64,000 nt of DNA, from positions 124,001-188,000 of the forward strand of contig CAZXCU010000008.1 of the NCBI GenBank assembly GCA_964639245.1, written 5' to 3'. The translations under genes were made by a program, and so were the position numbers. The DNA is from SB15 sp964639245 (lineage in GTDB: Bacteria; Chloroflexota; Anaerolineae; Aggregatilineales; J027). Under the pieces are notes generated by a model that saw only the letters and a program-made list of their open reading frames with translations, did no database searches and was not told the origin of the DNA. Below, piece after piece: positions 60,701 to 64,000 of the stretch (positions are counted from its first letter, which is position 1; every line of letters begins with the position of its first letter).

Positions 60701-62164
60701 ATGAAGAAACACCGTTTAGGAAAGTTTGTCGTATTTTTATTAATCGTCACCCTTGTTCTTCCGATGCTGCCCACCGCCTATGCTCAAGAAGAAGTAGTCG
60801 TTGGTCAGGACAAAGTGGGTGAAATCTCGGTGGTCAACCCCTCTCCAAGTTATATTTTTAATGCCCAAGCCAACCAGCAAGTGACCATCCGCGTCAGCGC
60901 AGTGGCTTCGCCCATTGTTCCCCAGTTTACGATTTTCAATAGTAATGGTGTTCTGGTACAGGCCGTTGGCAACCCTACCTTGAGCAATTCGGTAGAAGGT
61001 ATTGTGACGTTTGCGCTTGCGGGAGTCTATAATATTCAGGTCAGTAGTGCGGATGGCAGTGCCGGACAATTTGTGCTTTCCGTTCTCAGTACCCAACCCG
61101 CGATTCCACCTACGCCCTTGCTCCCTAATCGTCCCGTTGAAGGCACGCTTGCGAACGGAGAAACTTTGGTCTATAGCTTTGCGGGAGACCCGAATTACAA
61201 TTTATTGCTGACTCTGGAATCCCTGGATGATGTCCAGAGTGTTAGCAGCGAACTGACCACCGAAACTGGAGAGTCGCTGGCGACCCTCAGCAGCCTGTTT
61301 TTAAGCAGCCAATTATTGATTCCTGCGGGAAGTAATAATTATTTGTTCAAGCTGAACAATCCATCGCTCGAACCGGTGGGATACCGCGTTTCGCTGACGA
61401 TTATTCAACCGGTCACCCAAGACGGACAAGCCATTGAATTAATCGCCCTTCCCACCACCGGGGCCTGTGTGTTGGCGACCCGTTCTGCTGGTAATGTCAA
61501 TGTGCGGCAAGACCCGCTGCCCGATGCAACCATTTTGACGACCATTTCTTATACCCAGAGTTACCCCGTAATCGGCAAAAACAGCGATGGTTCTTGGTAT
61601 CAAATTAATTACGGCGGCGGCACCGGATGGGTCGCGGGTTCAGTTACCCGGCGGGGTGGGGATTGTTCGGCAGTTGCTGTCACCAGCACCACGACTGCGC
61701 CCACCCAATCCGCCACGCAGACAACAACAGGCACACCCACGGCAACCCAAGACCCCGCCCCGGTGACAACCCCTGAAGTGACCGATGAAGCGCCGGAAAC
61801 ACAGGCGCAAATCGCCACGGACAATGACCAGAGCATTGAAATTAATATCAAAAACGATAACCGGACTGTGAGTGGGGCAATTTCCTATCCCGAAGGTGAC
61901 ACCCAAGATACCGTCAGCTATCGGGTGGTCGGCTTTGACAGCATCACCACGTCTGGTAATGTCACCATCACGGTCGTTTGCACAGGCAACGGATCAGAAA
62001 ATGCAAAGGTCAGCTTTGGCGGGGGTGGGGGTGTCTCTTGCAACGGGGCAACCAGCACCCAATTCCACACCAACGACAGCAATCAAGGGCGGGTACAGGT
62101 TTCCCTTTCGGCTGGCGATGGTGCTTACGTGAACTGGACGATCGTTTTTAGCGCCAGCAATTAA
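60701..62164 (+). CDS. Exported protein with PPC-like and SH3-like domains
   Basis: A 487-residue secreted protein. Signal peptide residues 1-28. Two PPC-like beta modules (about 35-145 and 150-240: SPSYIFNAQANQQVTIRVS, ETLVYSFAGDPNYNLLLTL) are followed by an SH3-like domain (about 258-325: AGNVNVRQDPLPDATIL, GSWYQINYGGGTGWVAG), a Thr/Pro-rich linker and a C-terminal beta domain of about 110 residues with two Cys. Related in modules to the giant protein at the window start and the WD40 protein. Likely cell surface. Confidence 0.8.
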   Translation: MKKHRLGKFVVFLLIVTLVLPMLPTAYAQEEVVVGQDKVGEISVVNPSPSYIFNAQANQQVTIRVSAVASPIVPQFTIFNSNGVLVQAVGNPTLSNSVEGIVTFALAGVYNIQVSSADGSAGQFVLSVLSTQPAIPPTPLLPNRPVEGTLANGETLVYSFAGDPNYNLLLTLESLDDVQSVSSELTTETGESLATLSSLFLSSQLLIPAGSNNYLFKLNNPSLEPVGYRVSLTIIQPVTQDGQAIELIALPTTGACVLATRSAGNVNVRQDPLPDATILTTISYTQSYPVIGKNSDGSWYQINYGGGTGWVAGSVTRRGGDCSAVAVTSTTTAPTQSATQTTTGTPTATQDPAPVTTPEVTDEAPETQAQIATDNDQSIEINIKNDNRTVSGAISYPEGDTQDTVSYRVVGFDSITTSGNVTITVVCTGNGSENAKVSFGGGGGVSCNGATSTQFHTNDSNQGRVQVSLSAGDGAYVNWTIVFSASN

Positions 62165-62187
62165 TTTCGACAGGGTTTCACAATGGA

Positions 62188-62208
62188 CAGGGGGGTAAAA
62201 TCCCCCTG
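62188..62208 (+). terminator. Hairpin between the SH3 protein gene and the methyltransferase gene
   Basis: CAGGGGG (62188-62194) pairs with CCCCCTG (62202-62208) around a 7-nt loop (GTAAAAT), 24 bp after the stop codon of the SH3 gene. No T run follows, so it could be a weak terminator. Confidence 0.45.
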
Positions 62209-62223
62209 CCTCTCCGCACAAAT

Positions 62224-62817
62224 TTATGGGGTGCGTCCTATCACCGCCGTCCGATATGATTTTTCGGTTTGCTGGACGTGATGTTGAATAGCCTGAAAAC
62301 CAAATTTTTGCAGCTGTTCCGCGTTACGCGCTGCCATTGCCTCGGCAGACATCGGTTTTGCACCGGGAACAGGTTGTTCATAAATTAGCAACATCCCTTC
62401 TGATTTTAATACGCGCTGGATTTCTGCCATGCCACGCTGCCTATCCCCCCAGTGATGCAGGGTGTTGATAGCAAAGGCTTTGTCGAAGCTACTGGCTGCA
62501 AAAGGTAAATTTTCAACCCCTGCCAGATGCAGCTCCACTTTTTTACGCGCAATCGCAGGGGCATTCCGACGGGAGGCCTGCGCCAACATCACCGATGACG
62601 GGTCAACCCCCGCCACAAACCGGGCGATTTTTGCCGCTTCTTGAATCGCCACACCCGGCCCAAACCCGATTTCCAGCACGGAATCGGTAGGCGTTAAATC
62701 CAGCAGTTCGATTGTCCATTGGTTGCGCTGGCGATGCGCCGAAGCCATAAACCAGCCGACCACCCACCCCAACAGGCCGCTTGGCTGATGAAATTGACGA
62801 CCTAATGCTGCGAACAT
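62224..62817 (-). CDS. Class I SAM-dependent methyltransferase
   Basis: A 197-residue cytosolic enzyme. SAM-binding motif I LEIGFGPG (about residues 48-55), acidic GVDPSS loop, post-motif LPFAASSFDKAFAINTLHHW (about 104-123), and VLKSEGMLLIYEQ. Methyltransferase_11 type; substrate unknown. AAGGAG precedes ATG 62817. Divergent from the TetR gene. Confidence 0.85.
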   Translation of the reverse strand: MFAALGRQFHQPSGLLGWVVGWFMASAHRQRNQWTIELLDLTPTDSVLEIGFGPGVAIQEAAKIARFVAGVDPSSVMLAQASRRNAPAIARKKVELHLAGVENLPFAASSFDKAFAINTLHHWGDRQRGMAEIQRVLKSEGMLLIYEQPVPGAKPMSAEAMAARNAEQLQKFGFQAIQHHVQQTEKSYRTAVIGRTP

Positions 62818-62934
62818 GCGCCGCTCCTTATGCTATACTACTCTCATAAGTTATAAATATTGCTCATACACGTCAACGGCGAAAAAGTTGGGGCTGTGGC
62901 TTAAGCGATAAAAAGTAGAAAGTGACGCATACCC

Positions 62935-63492
62935 ATGAACGAACAGGACAGACGCTTTAAACGTACCGAACGCGCCCTTAAAGAAGCGGTGGTGGGGTTG
63001 GTGATTGAAAAAGGCTATGAAGCTGTCACCATTCGGGAGATTACCGATAGGGCGGATATTGCCTACGCCACTTTTTATCGGCATTACAAAACCAAAGATG
63101 AACTGCTGCTGGAATATTTAGGCGAAGTGATTGATTCGATTGAACAAACTGCCCACGATACCGCCTCCGAAAAACCGTTTTTCCAGTTAGAGGGCGAATT
63201 ATTTTTTGCCTATGTGCAGCAAAATATCGGTTTGTTCAAAGCCATTTTTGAAAGCCGCAAAATAACCCGCTATTTTGTAACACGCCTATCCGAACACATT
63301 ATGCAGGTGGGGAAGATGCGCCTTGAAGGTCTGCCGATTCCGCCGGAAATTGTCGCCAACCACATGGCTGCATCGGCGCTGGCAATGGTGGACTGGTGGG
63401 TGCAGCACAACCAGCCCCATCCCATCGCTGCCATGGCAGCCCATTATGAAAAATTGGTCATTGAATCGGTTTGGGCTGTGTCAACAGAGTAA
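62935..63492 (+). CDS. TetR/AcrR family regulator
   Basis: A 185-residue protein with the TetR HTH at about residues 8-55 (RTERALKEAVVGLVIEKGY, TIREITDRADIAYATFYRHY). The C-terminal part matches the TetR_C group seen with small-molecule regulators. It is divergent from the methyltransferase over 117 bp and may control it and itself. The likely operator is not resolved. Confidence 0.83.
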   Translation: MNEQDRRFKRTERALKEAVVGLVIEKGYEAVTIREITDRADIAYATFYRHYKTKDELLLEYLGEVIDSIEQTAHDTASEKPFFQLEGELFFAYVQQNIGLFKAIFESRKITRYFVTRLSEHIMQVGKMRLEGLPIPPEIVANHMAASALAMVDWWVQHNQPHPIAAMAAHYEKLVIESVWAVSTE

Positions 63493-64000
63493 TTACACAG
63501 GCGCAGCGACTTTTTTCCGCCAATCTGTTCCATACGCCGCACAGAGTTCGCCCAATTCTTGAATCCGCCGTGCGGCTTCGGTAGCCAGAAATTCATCCCG
63601 CGATTCGCCTTGCAGCGTGACCGCTTCGGCCCAGACCGCCCGCCCGACAATTACCCCGCTTGCACCCGCTTTGCACGCCATTTCGGTTTGACGGCAGAAG
63701 GTCGGATAATCCACCCCCGCGCTGAGGAGTGTCCACGGTACAGAAGAGGCAGCGTTGACTTCGGCAAGTGCCGCCGCCCATGTCGATTCATCGGCATCGG
63801 GGTTCAGGGGAAATTCGAGTTTGAGAATGTCCACCCCCATCGCGCTGAAATTTTTAGCCGCCTGTACCACCAAACGTTGTTTTTCCGCGTTGCTCAACGG
63901 GGTGTTCACATCCAATGAATAGACAATCGGTTCTAAAAAGAGAGGGAGTTCATACTGCTGGCACTGCGCCACAATCTCCGCCACCAGCGCATGTTTTTTG
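63493..64000 (-). CDS. LacD-like tagatose-1,6-bisphosphate aldolase (5' end outside window)
   Basis: Minus-strand frame running off the window end; about 169 C-terminal residues are visible (…KKHALVAEIVAQC at the edge, then PLFLEPIVYSLD, ILKLEFPL, PWTLLSAGVDYPTF, GASGVIVGRAVW). These blocks match the TIM-barrel class I LacD/DUF-type aldolase family; the Schiff-base Lys would be in VDILKLEFP. A GTG at 63984 is internal, not the start. The reaction, dihydroxyacetone-phosphate aldol cleavage, is inferred from family. Confidence 0.75.
   Translation of the reverse strand, partial: KKHALVAEIVAQCQQYELPLFLEPIVYSLDVNTPLSNAEKQRLVVQAAKNFSAMGVDILKLEFPLNPDADESTWAAALAEVNAASSVPWTLLSAGVDYPTFCRQTEMACKAGASGVIVGRAVWAEAVTLQGESRDEFLATEAARRIQELGELCAAYGTDWRKKVAAPV

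Noticed and set aside
62827..62850. CTTATG-N12-CATAAG dyad as a TetR operator between the methyltransferase and TetR genes
   Set aside because: One arm overlaps the methyltransferase ribosome site, the arms are short and the spacer long; no second copy to support it.
1..64000. CRISPR arrays, tRNA or rRNA genes, prophage or transposase genes
   Set aside because: Looked for in intergenic space on both strands; none seen.

Overview
The window is a gene-dense bacterial chromosome segment of moderate GC. It carries about 55 protein genes and shows no rRNA, tRNA, CRISPR array, phage module or transposase gene. The gene style points to Chloroflexota, probably the Anaerolineae side: many exported proteins with Thr/Pro/Ala-rich linkers, LysM, SH3-like and WD40 repeats, extracellular solute-binding proteins, a MinD-like ATPase starting SFRGGTGKS, and VWA/FHA proteins. 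This assignment is an inference from family composition; no marker gene in the window proves it.

Layout. 1-6213: the end of a giant VWA protein built of PPC-like beta repeats. 6.2-6.6 kb: non-coding, filled with palindromic MITE-like elements. 6.6-8.2 kb: a TetR regulator and an SDR oxidoreductase sharing a matching 16-bp operator. 8.2-13.5 kb (minus strand): a complete hoxEFUYH operon for a bidirectional NAD(P)-linked [NiFe]-hydrogenase plus its maturation protease, with a perfect CRP/FNR-type dyad upstream. 14.1-16.8 kb: a SAM-I/IV-like riboswitch with an intrinsic terminator in front of a cysteine desulfurase, followed closely by an ABC solute-binding protein. 16.8-21.7 kb: nucleoside hydrolase, LysM protein, AlaX, MFS transporter and HAD phosphatase. 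21.7-22.65 kb: an AT-rich two-gene insert (HNH nuclease plus small partner). 22.7-26 kb: a GlyA-GcvT fusion protein. 26-29.3 kb: an aberrant PfkB-family protein and trehalose synthesis (otsB/otsA, convergent and overlapping).

29.4-37.6 kb: HTH+TPR operon, GT39-like membrane enzyme with a PA14 tail, GCS2-type ligase, and a lipoprotein/ABC/FtsX-like/TlpA operon. 37.9-43.8 kb: alkaline phosphatase with a possible Pho-box, MinD-like ATPase, LivJ-like binding protein, and a short T4 Rnl1-like RNA ligase. 43.9-48.6 kb: two tandem TPR membrane proteins sharing a virtually identical 337-bp 3' end, then a VWA-FHA protein. 48.6-51.9 kb: nucleotidyltransferase operon, PPDK/PEP-synthase regulatory kinase, secreted protein. 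51.9-52.6 kb: a 640-bp non-coding cluster of three different palindromic elements. 52.6-64 kb: P-loop kinase and phosphoribosyltransferase (convergent overlap), WD40/SH3 protein, DUF427, haloacid dehalogenase, alpha/beta hydrolase, RsbW/STAS pair, DUF2383-like protein, SH3 protein, methyltransferase/TetR pair, and a partial LacD-like aldolase.

The most distinctive signals are the nested MITE-like family (two insertions of one element with 5-bp target duplications at the end of a second element, plus an uninterrupted site at 37.68 kb), the SAM riboswitch on a cysteine desulfurase gene, the GlyA-GcvT fusion, the PfkB protein lacking its catalytic Asp motif, the recent partial gene conversion at 44-45.7 kb, and the short Rnl1-type RNA ligase. 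Coordinates of short motifs were read by eye and may be off by one or two bases.
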